The notes below the pieces were generated by a model. That model was given only the letters and a program-made list of their open reading frames with translations, was not told the DNA's origin and made no database searches. A stretch of DNA of 64,000 nt from Chitinophaga silvisoli. GTDB taxonomy: Bacteria > Bacteroidota > Bacteroidia > Chitinophagales > Chitinophagaceae. The DNA is taken from NCBI RefSeq assembly GCF_003412465.1, contig NZ_QTJV01000006.1:558001-622000 (forward strand), in the 5' to 3' direction. The translations under genes and the position numbers were made by a program. Shown here in pieces: positions 44,895-53,045 of this stretch; the first letter of the stretch is position 1; the number at the start of each line of letters is the position of its first letter.

Positions 44895-45653
44895 TTACAT
44901 AATATATTGGCCTTTGTTGTCTACAAGGACAACCGGAAGGCGGTGGTGCTGTTCGAAATAATCGTAAGCGGTTTTCAGGTCGGCCCAGAACTTGGTCGAG
45001 GTTTTATCGTCCGGGTTCAGTTTTACCCCCTGCAGGTATTCATAAGAGCGGGTACGGCCGAATTTAACCGGGAATACGTGTACGGGAATGAAGTCCTGGC
45101 CGGCGTTCTTGGCATTTACTGCCAGAATGTATACCTCTTCGATGAATTCATCGGTGAGGGGAATACAGCCGATGGTAAGACAGCTACCATGGATATAAAT
45201 TTCATTGCCTGGTTTCTTCTGATCGCTCAGGATCTTGTCAGAGAAGTTCGGATAATTGATACCCAGTGACAGGTGGTAGTTGCTATTCGGATTGAAGTCA
45301 TTGATATAGTAGAATCCTTCCGGTACCTGCTGGTCCCCTTCCTTGCGTTTAGGGCCCATTTTGCCTGACAGGGTACATACCCGGTAGGATTTAAACAACC
45401 GGAAAGTATCGGTAGCCTTGTTTTTTACCCAGATTTCCAGTTCACTATCCAGTTTGAACGAGCGCAGGAAGATGTATTTAGCCGGGTATTCCAGGCCTTT
45501 CTTTTCAAATTCCTTCTTTAATTGCTCTTCTTTATCCCTGTAAGCTACGCCTACTTTCGGGAACATCTTCTGGTTGTCCAGAAATGATTGCTGCTGGGCA
45601 AACACTTTTCCTACCCCAAGTAGTATCATTACTGCTAAAACGACCTGCTTCAT
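44895..45653 (-). CDS. YafK-type L,D-transpeptidase-fold protein
   Basis: A 252-residue periplasmic protein with signal peptide (ending GKVFAQQ). The YkuD-fold active site reads IYIHGSCLTIGCIPLTDEFI near residues 149-168, where His and the downstream Cys are the catalytic residues. This spelling (TIGC rather than SHGC) fits the YafK/ErfK subgroup. E. coli YafK (DpaA) detaches Braun lipoprotein from peptidoglycan, while other members are transpeptidases; which activity applies here cannot be told. A small membrane protein gene lies 30 bases upstream on the same strand. Confidence 0.85.
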   Translation of the reverse strand: MKQVVLAVMILLGVGKVFAQQQSFLDNQKMFPKVGVAYRDKEEQLKKEFEKKGLEYPAKYIFLRSFKLDSELEIWVKNKATDTFRLFKSYRVCTLSGKMGPKRKEGDQQVPEGFYYINDFNPNSNYHLSLGINYPNFSDKILSDQKKPGNEIYIHGSCLTIGCIPLTDEFIEEVYILAVNAKNAGQDFIPVHVFPVKFGRTRSYEYLQGVKLNPDDKTSTKFWADLKTAYDYFEQHHRLPVVLVDNKGQYIM

Positions 45654-45683
45654 AGATATTATATCCCTTTTACAATTTCACGT

Positions 45684-45905
45684 TTACGGTTTAACCGGTG
45701 TGGCATCCGGTGGTGTTGCATTGAAAGTCTTATACGCAAGATAAAACAATAATATTGAAAATATAATGTATATCACAATTCCTATTTTGCGATTCGCAAA
45801 ACGGAGGATATAATGGCGCTCACCCTGGTAGATCAGTACAGCTGTAATCATCTGAAAAATTCCTGCCAAAAGAAACAATGCGCCTAATAATGTTTGTACT
45901 CTCAT
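45684..45905 (-). CDS. Small two-helix membrane protein
   Basis: A 73-residue protein from the ATG at 45905 (MRVQTLLGALFLLAGIFQ); the frame opens at 45926. Two transmembrane helices at about residues 4-26 and 40-60 are separated by a basic loop (GERHYILRFANRKIG), and a Pro/Thr-rich tail follows. No family is recognised. It is 30 bases upstream of the YafK-like gene and may share its transcript. Confidence 0.6.
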   Translation of the reverse strand: MRVQTLLGALFLLAGIFQMITAVLIYQGERHYILRFANRKIGIVIYIIFSILLFYLAYKTFNATPPDATPVKP

Positions 45906-46061
45906 AAACAACGATCTGTTATGCAAATTATTTCAAATTTTGCAACAATAGCAATACCCCGAATGTGCAATGGCGGAGGGAACAGGGCCATAGTCGCGGC
46001 TGATGGGGATAATGTGCTCATTGTCAAGGAAATGTTAAACTATGGAAGGTCTTATTAAAAT

Positions 46062-46096
46062 AAAAAAGGGCCGCTCCGGTTTGGAACAGCCCTGTT
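46062..46096 (-). terminator. Terminator of hppD
   Basis: On the minus strand GGGCTGTTCC and GGAGCGGCCC pair over 10 bp with two wobbles and are followed by TTTTTTATT. Confidence 0.75.
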
Positions 46097-46149
46097 TGCT
46101 AAAAACAACAATAGAACGGCGGATCTTCAATAGAACAGACCTCCCCGGT

Positions 46150-47286
46150 TTACAGGTTACCTCTTAATGCCTGTTCTCTTTCAATAGATTCAAACAATGC
46201 TTTGAAGTTGCCCTTTCCAAATGACTGAGCACCTTTACGCTGGATGATTTCAAAGAAAACAGTGGGTCTGTCCTGTACCGGTTTAGTAAAAATCTGTAAC
46301 AGGTAACCTTCGTCGTCGCGGTCTACGAGGATCCCCAGCTCTCTCAGTGGCTGCAGGTCTTCGTCGATCTCTCCTACCCTGTCCAGCAAAGTATCGTAGT
46401 AAGATCCCGGAACTTTCAGGAATTCCACGCCTCTGTTTTGCAGGTCGGTTACTGTCTGAATAATATTGTTGGTGGCGATGGCTACGTGCTGTACACCGGG
46501 GCCACCGTAAAAGTCGAGGTATTCTTCGATCTGGGATTTCTTTTTGCCTTCTGCAGGTTCATTGATCGGGAATTTCACACGGCCATTGCCATTGCTCATT
46601 ACCTTACTCATGAGGGCAGAATACTCAGTAGAAATATCCTTATCGTCAAAGGAAAGCAGGTTGCGGAAGCCCATGACCTGTTCGTAGAAGTCTACCCAGG
46701 TATTCATTTCATTCCAGCCTACATTGCCCACGCAGTGGTCTACATACTGGAGACCAGTACTGGTTGGGTTGTAAGTGGTGTTCCATTCCCTGTAACCTGG
46801 CAGGAAAGGACCGTTGTAATTCTTTCTTTCTACGAAAATGTGTACAGTATCGCCATAGGCATGAATGCCGCTGCGGATGACGGTACCAAATTCATCTTTT
46901 TCTTCTTTGGGTTCCATGTAAGGTTTAGCACCTCTCTTTACAGTCTCTTCAAATGCAGAGCGGGCATCGTCTACCCACAGTGCGAGCACCTTCACACCAT
47001 CGCCGTGTGCAGCAATGTGTGCAGCCATATCATTGCCAGGCTGGAGTGGCGTAGTGAGTACAAAGCGCAGTTTGTTCTGCACCAGTACGTAAGATGCACG
47101 GTCTTTCACACCTGTCTCAGGACCTGCATAAGCGAGAGACTGGAAGCCGAAAGCGGTTTTGTAATAATGGGCGGCCTGTTTTGCGTTGCCTACGTAGAAT
47201 TCAACGTAGTCAGTGCCGTTCAATGGTAAAAAGTCTTTTACATTGGCAGGAGCTGCTGCTACAGCAGCATCAGGAGCAGTACTCAT
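46150..47286 (-). CDS. hppD: 4-hydroxyphenylpyruvate dioxygenase
   Basis: A 378-residue non-haem iron enzyme that converts 4-hydroxyphenylpyruvate to homogentisate in tyrosine breakdown. The iron ligands are visible as His in LQYVDHCVGNV, His in GVQHVAIATN and Glu in FFEIIQRKGA, in the two-domain vicinal-oxygen-chelate fold. The N-terminal domain starts DYVEFYVGNAKQAAHYYKTA. It ends in the usual REQALRGNL tail. hmgA, the next step of the pathway, lies 1.6 kb upstream on the same strand with an aldo/keto reductase between. A short conserved frame precedes it at 47427-47543. Confidence 0.96.
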   Translation of the reverse strand: MSTAPDAAVAAAPANVKDFLPLNGTDYVEFYVGNAKQAAHYYKTAFGFQSLAYAGPETGVKDRASYVLVQNKLRFVLTTPLQPGNDMAAHIAAHGDGVKVLALWVDDARSAFEETVKRGAKPYMEPKEEKDEFGTVIRSGIHAYGDTVHIFVERKNYNGPFLPGYREWNTTYNPTSTGLQYVDHCVGNVGWNEMNTWVDFYEQVMGFRNLLSFDDKDISTEYSALMSKVMSNGNGRVKFPINEPAEGKKKSQIEEYLDFYGGPGVQHVAIATNNIIQTVTDLQNRGVEFLKVPGSYYDTLLDRVGEIDEDLQPLRELGILVDRDDEGYLLQIFTKPVQDRPTVFFEIIQRKGAQSFGKGNFKALFESIEREQALRGNL

Positions 47287-47420
47287 GGTGGTTTGATTTT
47301 AAGAAGGTCAGGAAAGTTTTGGTGTATGTATATGTGAACGAATGACAGCAATGCGTATCAGCATTGACATCATCAAAAGGAGTGCTTACAGATATGTAAA
47401 TAATGAAAATTGGGGCATAC

Positions 47421-47440
47421 CTGTAATCAGGCGATTACAG
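47421..47440 (-). promoter_or_regulatory. Hairpin over the stop codon of the hppD leader frame
   Basis: CTGTAATC (47421-47428) and GATTACAG (47433-47440) form an 8-bp stem with a 4-base loop. The stop codon of the short upstream frame lies inside it (47427-47429), so a translating ribosome would melt the hairpin. Confidence 0.55.
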
Positions 47441-47543
47441 CATCCATGGCCAGCGTGGACATCAGGAAGCAGTACTTGCTGTGACGCTGGTCTGATTTGG
47501 AAGAATGGTATGTGCGCGTAGTGTGCATTAAATAGTTGCTCAT
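47427..47543 (-). CDS. Short conserved leader frame upstream of hppD
   Basis: A 38-residue frame (ATG at 47541-47543, TGA at 47427) ending SKYCFLMSTLAMDAVIA. It shares KYCFL-x3-LAMDA with the short frame before hmgA. Within the 13 shared codons many of the nucleotide differences fall in third positions (AAG/AAA, TGC/TGT, GCT/GCC), as expected for selection on the peptide. The peptide is polar and basic before the motif, has three Tyr and one Phe, and has no long hydrophobic segment. It ends 140 bases before hppD. It is probably a leader peptide or a tiny protein tied to tyrosine catabolism; I know of no named family. Confidence 0.6.
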   Translation of the reverse strand: MSNYLMHTTRTYHSSKSDQRHSKYCFLMSTLAMDAVIA

Positions 47544-47555
47544 GCAATAATATGC

Positions 47556-47585
47556 ATTCCTGATGGAAAAACAAAATTCAGGAAT
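47556..47585. promoter_or_regulatory. Inverted repeat upstream of the hppD leader
   Basis: ATTCCTGA (47556-47563) and TCAGGAAT (47578-47585) are perfect 8-base inverted repeats separated by 14 bases, just before the leader frame. Spacing of about two helical turns centre to centre would suit a dimeric repressor; it also overlaps a GAATTTTG sequence close to the -7 consensus. No regulator gene is adjacent. Confidence 0.5.
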
Positions 47586-47727
47586 TGAGGGGGGGTGTCG
47601 TTTGATTATTTCGGATTTCTATGGCTAATGAGCTATGCCCAAAGGTCTACAGGAAAGGGAATTTTGTTGGTAGTTGTAAATAATTGATTCTACAATTCAA
47701 AGGGGTTAAAGTTTGGGGTAAAAATAA

Positions 47728-47761
47728 ACCGGATCCCTATCTCAAAATTTAGGGATCCGGT
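47728..47761 (-). terminator. Terminator of the aldo/keto reductase gene
   Basis: ACCGGATCCCTA and TAGGGATCCGGT form a perfect 12-bp stem, followed on the minus strand by TTTATTTTT. Confidence 0.88.
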
Positions 47762-47782
47762 AAGGGCCAGCGGCCGGATTAA

Positions 47783-48775
47783 TTAAATCAATTCTAACTG
47801 GTATAACTTATCGTTAATATACTTGATCTCTTCTGCACTCAACTTCACATTGATCGCTCTTGCATTCTGTATTGCCTGGTTAGCATCGCGGGCACCTACC
47901 AACGCTACAGTAATCCCTGGCCTTTCGATCGTCCAGCGGATGACCAGCTGAGCCAGTGTCGCATTTTTACTCTCTGCCATAGGGCGGATCTGATCCAGGA
48001 AGGCATTGATCCGAACCAGGTTTTCTTCCTTGTAATATTTTGAACCGGGACGGGTATCACCTTCGCCGAATTTATGGCCAGGTTTAATCTTGCCGGTCAG
48101 CAATCCTCTCTGCAGCGGACTATAGGCCAGGATCCCTTTCTTATGCTCTATGCAGTAAGGCACTGTCTCCTTTTCAATATTGCGTTCTACCATGCTGAAA
48201 GGCACCTGGTTGGAAGCGAGTTTTACTACGCTCTCAGCCTGCTTCATCTGCGCTACACTGTAGTTGCACACACCTGCTTCACGGATCTTACCCTGCTGCT
48301 TTAATTGCGCTACTGCTTCAAAAGTTTCTTCAATAGGTGTGGTAGCATCAGGCCAGTGGATCTGAAACAGGTCGATATAATCCGTTCCCAGTCGTTTCAG
48401 ACTGTTTTCACATTCAAGGATAACACTTTCCTTACCTGCATATTTGTAGATGTCAATATCCTTGCCGCTGTTGTCCTTGCTTTTAAAACCAAACTCACCT
48501 TTTGCAAGATCCCAGCGCATCCCGAATTTAGTCAGGATTTGTACTTTGCTGCGGTCTGTACCTTTCAGTGCTTCACCTACAATTTCTTCACTCAGGCCCT
48601 GCCCGTAAATAGGAGCAGTGTCTATAGAAGTCACACCTTCTTCGATAGATGCTTTGATGGCTTCCACGGCATCTTTGCGCTCTGCGCCGCCCCACATCCA
48701 TCCACCAATTGCCCATGCGCCAAATGTGATAGCGCTTACCTTCAGTTCGCTTTCGCCTAATTGTCTAAATTCCAT
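47783..48775 (-). CDS. Aldo/keto reductase
   Basis: A 330-residue (beta/alpha)8 NADPH-dependent oxidoreductase. The ATG at 48775 gives MEFRQLGESELKVSAITFGA, the standard N-terminus; the frame extends to 48829. Visible motifs are SIDTAPIYGQGLSEEIVGEA (catalytic Asp and Tyr), DLFQIHWPD, and the C-terminal IRWTIERPGITVALVGARDA (NADP binding). It resembles YajO/general stress protein 69-type members. It sits between hppD and hmgA on the same strand but has its own terminator, so a pathway link to tyrosine breakdown is uncertain. Confidence 0.92.
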   Translation of the reverse strand: MEFRQLGESELKVSAITFGAWAIGGWMWGGAERKDAVEAIKASIEEGVTSIDTAPIYGQGLSEEIVGEALKGTDRSKVQILTKFGMRWDLAKGEFGFKSKDNSGKDIDIYKYAGKESVILECENSLKRLGTDYIDLFQIHWPDATTPIEETFEAVAQLKQQGKIREAGVCNYSVAQMKQAESVVKLASNQVPFSMVERNIEKETVPYCIEHKKGILAYSPLQRGLLTGKIKPGHKFGEGDTRPGSKYYKEENLVRINAFLDQIRPMAESKNATLAQLVIRWTIERPGITVALVGARDANQAIQNARAINVKLSAEEIKYINDKLYQLELI

Positions 48776-48879
48776 TTTGTTCCCGTTTAGTGGTGCAAGA
48801 TAACTAAAAGATGGCAGTGAGTCGGGCATTAAAAGCTGCCAGCATTGGTTTCCTGGCTGCTGACTACAACCGCTTCTTT

Positions 48880-50034
48880 TTATATCCAGCTCATCGTATA
48901 ACTCTCATCTTCTATTCCCAACGCCTCTTCTGTAATCTGCAAAGGATGAAAGGTATCCACCATCACGGCCAACTCCTTTGTCTCCGTCTTCCCGATACTC
49001 TTCTCCACCGCTCCCGGATGGGGCCCATGTGGTATACCACCGGGGTGTAATGTGATCATCCCACGTGTCACATGCTTACGACTCATAAAATCGCCATCCA
49101 CATAATACAACACTTCATCACTATCAATATTACTATGATTATAAGGCGCTGGAATTGATTCGGGATGATAATCATACATTCTCGGTACAAATGAACACAC
49201 CACAAAATTATGCCCTTCAAATGTCTGATGCACTGGCGGTGGCTGATGCACCCGCCCTGTTATCGGTTCAAAATCATGGATCGAAAAAGCGAACGGATAC
49301 TCGCATCCATCCCAGCCTACCACATCGAACGGATGATGTGCATAGTGGATCGGATACATCATGCCTTTCTTTTTAATCTTAATGAGATAATCGCCCGCCA
49401 TATCAACAGTAACCAGGTTCTCCGGCTGCCGGATATCCCGCTCGCAATACGGTGCATGCTCCAGCAGCTGCCCATACTTACTGAGATAACGCTGCGGATA
49501 ACGGATAGGACTAAATGATTCTACGATAAACAACCGGTTCTCCGGTGTATTGAAATGAATCTGGTAAATTGTACCGCGTGGCACTACCAGATAATCACCA
49601 TAGCCGAAAGATAGTTGTCCATATTGCGTGAGCAAGGTACCACTTCCTTCATGTACAAAGATCATTTCATCGGCATCTGCATTCTTGTAGAAATATTCCG
49701 TCATACTCTCCTGCGGAGCCGCCAGAACGATGTGCAGGTCGCTATTCACCAATACCGGCTTTCGACTCTGCAGAAAATCCTTCTTGGGCATAATGTTAAA
49801 ACCCTGGAAACTCCGGTGCTTCAGCATCTTTTCTTCTGCAACTTTGGGTGCTACAGAAAAAGGGGCATCCACTTTCACAATTTCAGTAGGTGGATGGCAA
49901 TGATAAAGCAAGGTAGAATTGGAAGAAAAACCTTCAGTGGAAAATAACTGTTCGGAATACAGGGACCCATCCGGTTTGCGGAATTGGGTATGACGCTTGT
50001 GCGGGATAGTTCCCAGCTTACAATAATGAGGCAT
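48880..50034 (-). CDS. hmgA: Homogentisate 1,2-dioxygenase
   Basis: A 384-residue cupin-fold iron enzyme that opens homogentisate to maleylacetoacetate. Iron-site residues are seen in NHSNIDSDEVLYYVDGDF (His and Glu) and LHPGGIPHGPHPGAVEKS (His). The region YPFAFSIHDFEPITGRVHQP is strongly typical of the family. It is somewhat shorter than the human enzyme, as in other bacterial forms. A short conserved frame ends 45 bases upstream, with a promoter box before it. Fumarylacetoacetase is not in the window. Confidence 0.94.
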   Translation of the reverse strand: MPHYCKLGTIPHKRHTQFRKPDGSLYSEQLFSTEGFSSNSTLLYHCHPPTEIVKVDAPFSVAPKVAEEKMLKHRSFQGFNIMPKKDFLQSRKPVLVNSDLHIVLAAPQESMTEYFYKNADADEMIFVHEGSGTLLTQYGQLSFGYGDYLVVPRGTIYQIHFNTPENRLFIVESFSPIRYPQRYLSKYGQLLEHAPYCERDIRQPENLVTVDMAGDYLIKIKKKGMMYPIHYAHHPFDVVGWDGCEYPFAFSIHDFEPITGRVHQPPPVHQTFEGHNFVVCSFVPRMYDYHPESIPAPYNHSNIDSDEVLYYVDGDFMSRKHVTRGMITLHPGGIPHGPHPGAVEKSIGKTETKELAVMVDTFHPLQITEEALGIEDESYTMSWI

Positions 50035-50079
50035 TACAATATGTTTTGGATGTACGAGTTACAATTCTATGACAAACGA

Positions 50080-50181
50080 CTAGTAAATAAGAGGGGCATC
50101 CATGGCCAGTGCTGCCAGGAGGAAACAGTATTTCCAGCGGCGCTTATCGATATAATATGTGAAGTTTCGGAAATAAGGCAT
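50080..50181 (-). CDS. Short conserved leader frame upstream of hmgA
   Basis: A 33-residue frame (ATG at 50179-50181, TAG at 50080) beginning MPYFRNFTYYIDKRRW, followed by KYCFLLAALAMDA. It is unusually aromatic: five Tyr, three Phe and one Trp. It shares the 13-residue block with the short frame upstream of hppD. A perfect -7 box lies 17 bases before its ATG, and hmgA begins 45 bases after its stop, so it is the first frame on the hmgA mRNA. Abundant Tyr/Phe codons would suit translation-dependent sensing of aromatic amino acids, but a functional mini-protein is equally possible. Confidence 0.65.
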   Translation of the reverse strand: MPYFRNFTYYIDKRRWKYCFLLAALAMDAPLIY

Positions 50182-50197
50182 CGTAACGTGGTTACCT

Positions 50198-50205
50198 CAA
50201 ATGTA
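50198..50205 (-). promoter_or_regulatory. -7 promoter box of the hmgA transcript
   Basis: The minus strand reads TACATTTG, an exact TAnnTTTG match, 17 bases before the leader-frame ATG. Confidence 0.6.
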
Positions 50206-50372
50206 AGAAATTAGTGAATACCAACTTATTGTTAGCAATCCCAAAGCATTACCCGTAAATTTTAACAAAAAACCACCCTTAAATTTAAATTATTTCAAAA
50301 TTCTGACAATTCATTTGCTAATTCAAAACATATTCCAGACTTTTGTTTGCGAATAGTAAATTATACAAAATA

Positions 50373-50477
50373 GTGCTACCGATAGTTACATACATCACTT
50401 CTGCCTCCCGCACCATCCCCGGTGCTGGTTTCAGCACTATTATTACTACCACAATTATTACCCCGCTCCGGGGTTAA
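50373..50477 (+). CDS. thrL: thr operon leader peptide
   Basis: A 34-codon frame with a GTG start, ending with TAA 83 bases before thrA. Codons 22-30 read Thr-Ile-Ile-Thr-Thr-Thr-Ile-Ile-Thr (five Thr and four Ile in nine codons), followed by Pro-Leu-Arg-Gly-stop. The same kind of Thr/Ile run is the hallmark of the E. coli thrL attenuator, where low charged tRNA-Thr or tRNA-Ile stalls the ribosome. No ATG is available, so the exact start is uncertain, but the run and its position upstream of thrABC are hard to explain otherwise. Confidence 0.8.
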   Translation: MLPIVTYITSASRTIPGAGFSTIITTTIITPLRG

Positions 50478-50520
50478 TTTTCACATATCATCCAACGACC
50501 ACTGAGCGTGGTAACCAGCA
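50417..50520 (+). promoter_or_regulatory. Candidate thr attenuator with alternative hairpins
   Basis: Hairpin A: GTGCTG (50422-50427) / CAGCAC (50432-50437). Hairpin B: ACCCCG (50460-50465) / CGGGGT (50469-50474), followed by TAATTTT, terminator-like. Competing pairings: CCCCGG (50417-50422) with CCGGGG (50468-50473), and TGCTGGTT (50423-50430) with AACCAGCA (50513-50520). Hairpin B lies right after the Thr/Ile codons and over the leader stop codon, so ribosome position would decide which structure forms. Confidence 0.6.
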
Positions 50521-50560
50521 GCAAAAGCGATAGGATCTTTACGTATTAACAATTACAGAC

Positions 50561-53008
50561 ATGCAAGTATTAAAATTTGGCGGTACCTCCATGGGAAGCG
50601 CCCAGGCGATAGAACAGGTTTGCGAGATCGTTAAAAATAAAAAACAAAACGGCCGTCTTACCATTGTAGCTTCTGCTATGAGCGGCATCACCGACAAACT
50701 CATACAGGTAGGCACCCTCGCCGGACAAGGACAGGAACAATATAAAAGCGTATTAGAGGAGATTGAAAACAAACACCTCGACACCATCCGAACCCTCTTC
50801 CCTATCACTGCGCAGAGCAGCATTATCTCTCAGGTAAAAAAGCGCGTTAACGTACTGGAAACACTGTGCGACGGTATCTTCCAGGTAGGTGAACTCAGCG
50901 CAAGATCGTTGGATAAAATCATGAGCTTTGGCGAACTCGTATCCTCTTACCTGCTCGCTGAAAAACTCAAAGTCAGCGGCCTTTCTGCCGCATGGAAAGA
51001 CAGCCGTGAACTGATCGTAACCGATGGTTACTATGGTAACGCAGCTATCAATTTCATCGCTACCAATCATCAGACTAACCAATACTTTCAGCAGGAAAGC
51101 GCTACCTATGTGGTACTGCCGGGTTTCGTAGCCGCTACTGCCGATGGCGAAACCACTACGCTAGGCAGAGGTGGTTCCGACTATACCGCTGCTATCATCG
51201 CAGCTGCCCTCAATGCCGATGTACTGGATATATGGACTGATGTAAGCGGGATGATGACCGCCGATCCACGCCTTGTATCCCAGGCTATTCCAATCCCTCA
51301 TATCAGCTATGCTGAAGCGATGGAATTGTCTCACTTTGGTGCCAAGGTAATCTACCCCCCTACCATCCAACCGGTAATGGACAAGAAAATACCTATCTGG
51401 ATCAAGAACACCTTTGCGCCAGATGATTATGGTACCCTGATCCATACCCCTGACGGCAGCAACCGCACTTACCCTGTAACCGGTATCAGCGGCATCCAGA
51501 AGATCGCCCTGCTCACCCTCGAAGGTAGTGGCATGGTGGGCATCCCGGGCTTCTCCAAACGCCTCTTCGAAGCCCTGCTCCAGGAGAAGATCAACGTGAT
51601 CCTCATCACCCAGAGCTCTTCCGAACACTCTATCACCGTAGGTATCCATGAAGCAGATATGCTGAAATCCAAACAGGCGGTGGATAGCGAATTCGCACAG
51701 GAAATACAGGAAAAACGCATCCAGCCACTGGTAGTAGAAAGAGATATGAGCATAGTAGCGGTAGTAGGTGATAAAATGAAAAATCACCATGGCACCAGCG
51801 GCAAACTCTTTGCTGCCCTGGGTCGTAATGGTGTCAACATCCGTGCGATCGCACAGGGTTCTACCGAAAAGAACATCTCTGTGGTGATCAACAAGAACGA
51901 TGTAAAGAAAGCACTGAACGTCATCCACGAAGCATTCTTCGAAACCCCGCTGAAACAGGTGAACGTATTCATCGCAGGTGTGGGCAACGTAGGCAGTAAA
52001 CTGCTGGAACAACTGAACCAACAGCACAACTTCCTCATGAATGAACTGGGACTGCATGTTCGTGTAGCCGGTATCGCAAGCAGTAAGAAAATGGCATTCG
52101 GCCACACTTCCATCAACCTGCCTGAATGGCGGCAGTTGCTCGAAAACGGCGAGCCTTCCGATATAAAAAACTTTGCGCAAAAGATCAAAGCCCTCAACCT
52201 GCGCAACAGCGTATTTGTTGATAACACCGCTAGTCCTGAAGTAGCAGCAATCTACGGCGAATTCCTGCAACACGGGATCTCTGTCGTAACCTGCAATAAA
52301 ATCGCCTGTTCTTCTGACTACAACTACTATAAGAGCCTGAAAGAAACTGCACGCAAGTTCAACGCTTCTTTCCTCTTCGAAACCAACGTAGGTGCAGGTC
52401 TGCCGGTGATCAACACCCTCAATGACCTGATCCGCAGCGGTGATAAGGTAAACAGTATCGAAGCAGTACTGAGTGGTAGTCTGAACTTCGTGTTCAACAA
52501 CTTCGTAGATGGTGCCAGCTTCCGTGAAGTAGTAAAGGCTGCACAGGACGAAGGGTATACCGAACCAGATCCACGCATCGACCTGAGTGGTGTGGATGTA
52601 ATGCGCAAGATCCTGATCCTGGCCCGTGAAAGTGGTGCAAGAATGGAACTGGAAGACATTACCAACCATTCCTTCCTGCCTGCCGAAGCGCTGAACGCTC
52701 CTTCTGTAGCTGAGTTCTACGAACAACTGGATGTTCACGCAGCTCACTTCAAAGGCCTGTACGAAGCAGCAAGCAAAGAAGGCAAACGCCTGAAGTTCGT
52801 AGCCCGCTATGAAAACGGTAAAGCGTCCGTAGGACTGCAATCCGTAGCGCCCGAGCATCCTTTCTACAACCTGCTTGGAAAAGATAACATTGTGCTCTAT
52901 ACCACTAACCGCTATGCTGACCAACCCCTCATCGTAAAAGGTGCAGGTGCAGGTGCAGATGTAACAGCGTCTGGTATCTTCGCAGATATTATCCGTTCTG
53001 CCAGATAA
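50561..53008 (+). CDS. thrA: Bifunctional aspartokinase / homoserine dehydrogenase
   Basis: An 815-residue fusion enzyme catalysing the first and third steps from aspartate to threonine. The kinase half starts MQVLKFGGTSMGSAQAI and contains GRGGSDYTAAIIAAAL and DVSGMMTADPRLV; two ACT regions for feedback control lie at about residues 310-455 (ISGIQKIALLTLEGSGMVG, SIVAVVGDKMKN). The dehydrogenase half begins near 465 with VFIAGVGNVGSKLLEQL (NAD(P) binding) and has LSGSLNFVFNNF, EPDPRIDLSGVDVMRKILIL. Length matches E. coli ThrA. It is the first gene of thrABC, behind a leader peptide. Confidence 0.97.
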   Translation: MQVLKFGGTSMGSAQAIEQVCEIVKNKKQNGRLTIVASAMSGITDKLIQVGTLAGQGQEQYKSVLEEIENKHLDTIRTLFPITAQSSIISQVKKRVNVLETLCDGIFQVGELSARSLDKIMSFGELVSSYLLAEKLKVSGLSAAWKDSRELIVTDGYYGNAAINFIATNHQTNQYFQQESATYVVLPGFVAATADGETTTLGRGGSDYTAAIIAAALNADVLDIWTDVSGMMTADPRLVSQAIPIPHISYAEAMELSHFGAKVIYPPTIQPVMDKKIPIWIKNTFAPDDYGTLIHTPDGSNRTYPVTGISGIQKIALLTLEGSGMVGIPGFSKRLFEALLQEKINVILITQSSSEHSITVGIHEADMLKSKQAVDSEFAQEIQEKRIQPLVVERDMSIVAVVGDKMKNHHGTSGKLFAALGRNGVNIRAIAQGSTEKNISVVINKNDVKKALNVIHEAFFETPLKQVNVFIAGVGNVGSKLLEQLNQQHNFLMNELGLHVRVAGIASSKKMAFGHTSINLPEWRQLLENGEPSDIKNFAQKIKALNLRNSVFVDNTASPEVAAIYGEFLQHGISVVTCNKIACSSDYNYYKSLKETARKFNASFLFETNVGAGLPVINTLNDLIRSGDKVNSIEAVLSGSLNFVFNNFVDGASFREVVKAAQDEGYTEPDPRIDLSGVDVMRKILILARESGARMELEDITNHSFLPAEALNAPSVAEFYEQLDVHAAHFKGLYEAASKEGKRLKFVARYENGKASVGLQSVAPEHPFYNLLGKDNIVLYTTNRYADQPLIVKGAGAGADVTASGIFADIIRSAR

Positions 53009-53045
53009 TGTTTATCTTAAATGTTCAATCACAAAGCAAAGACTG

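Noticed and set aside
46438..47229. 263-codon plus-strand frame opposite hppD
   Set aside because: Antisense shadow of a certain enzyme gene; composition is unlike a protein and no start signal is present.
51161..52924. 587-codon open frame on the minus strand inside thrA
   Set aside because: It is antisense to a full-length, motif-rich thrA and its translation is Cys/His/Tyr-rich with no domain; a shadow of thrA codon usage.
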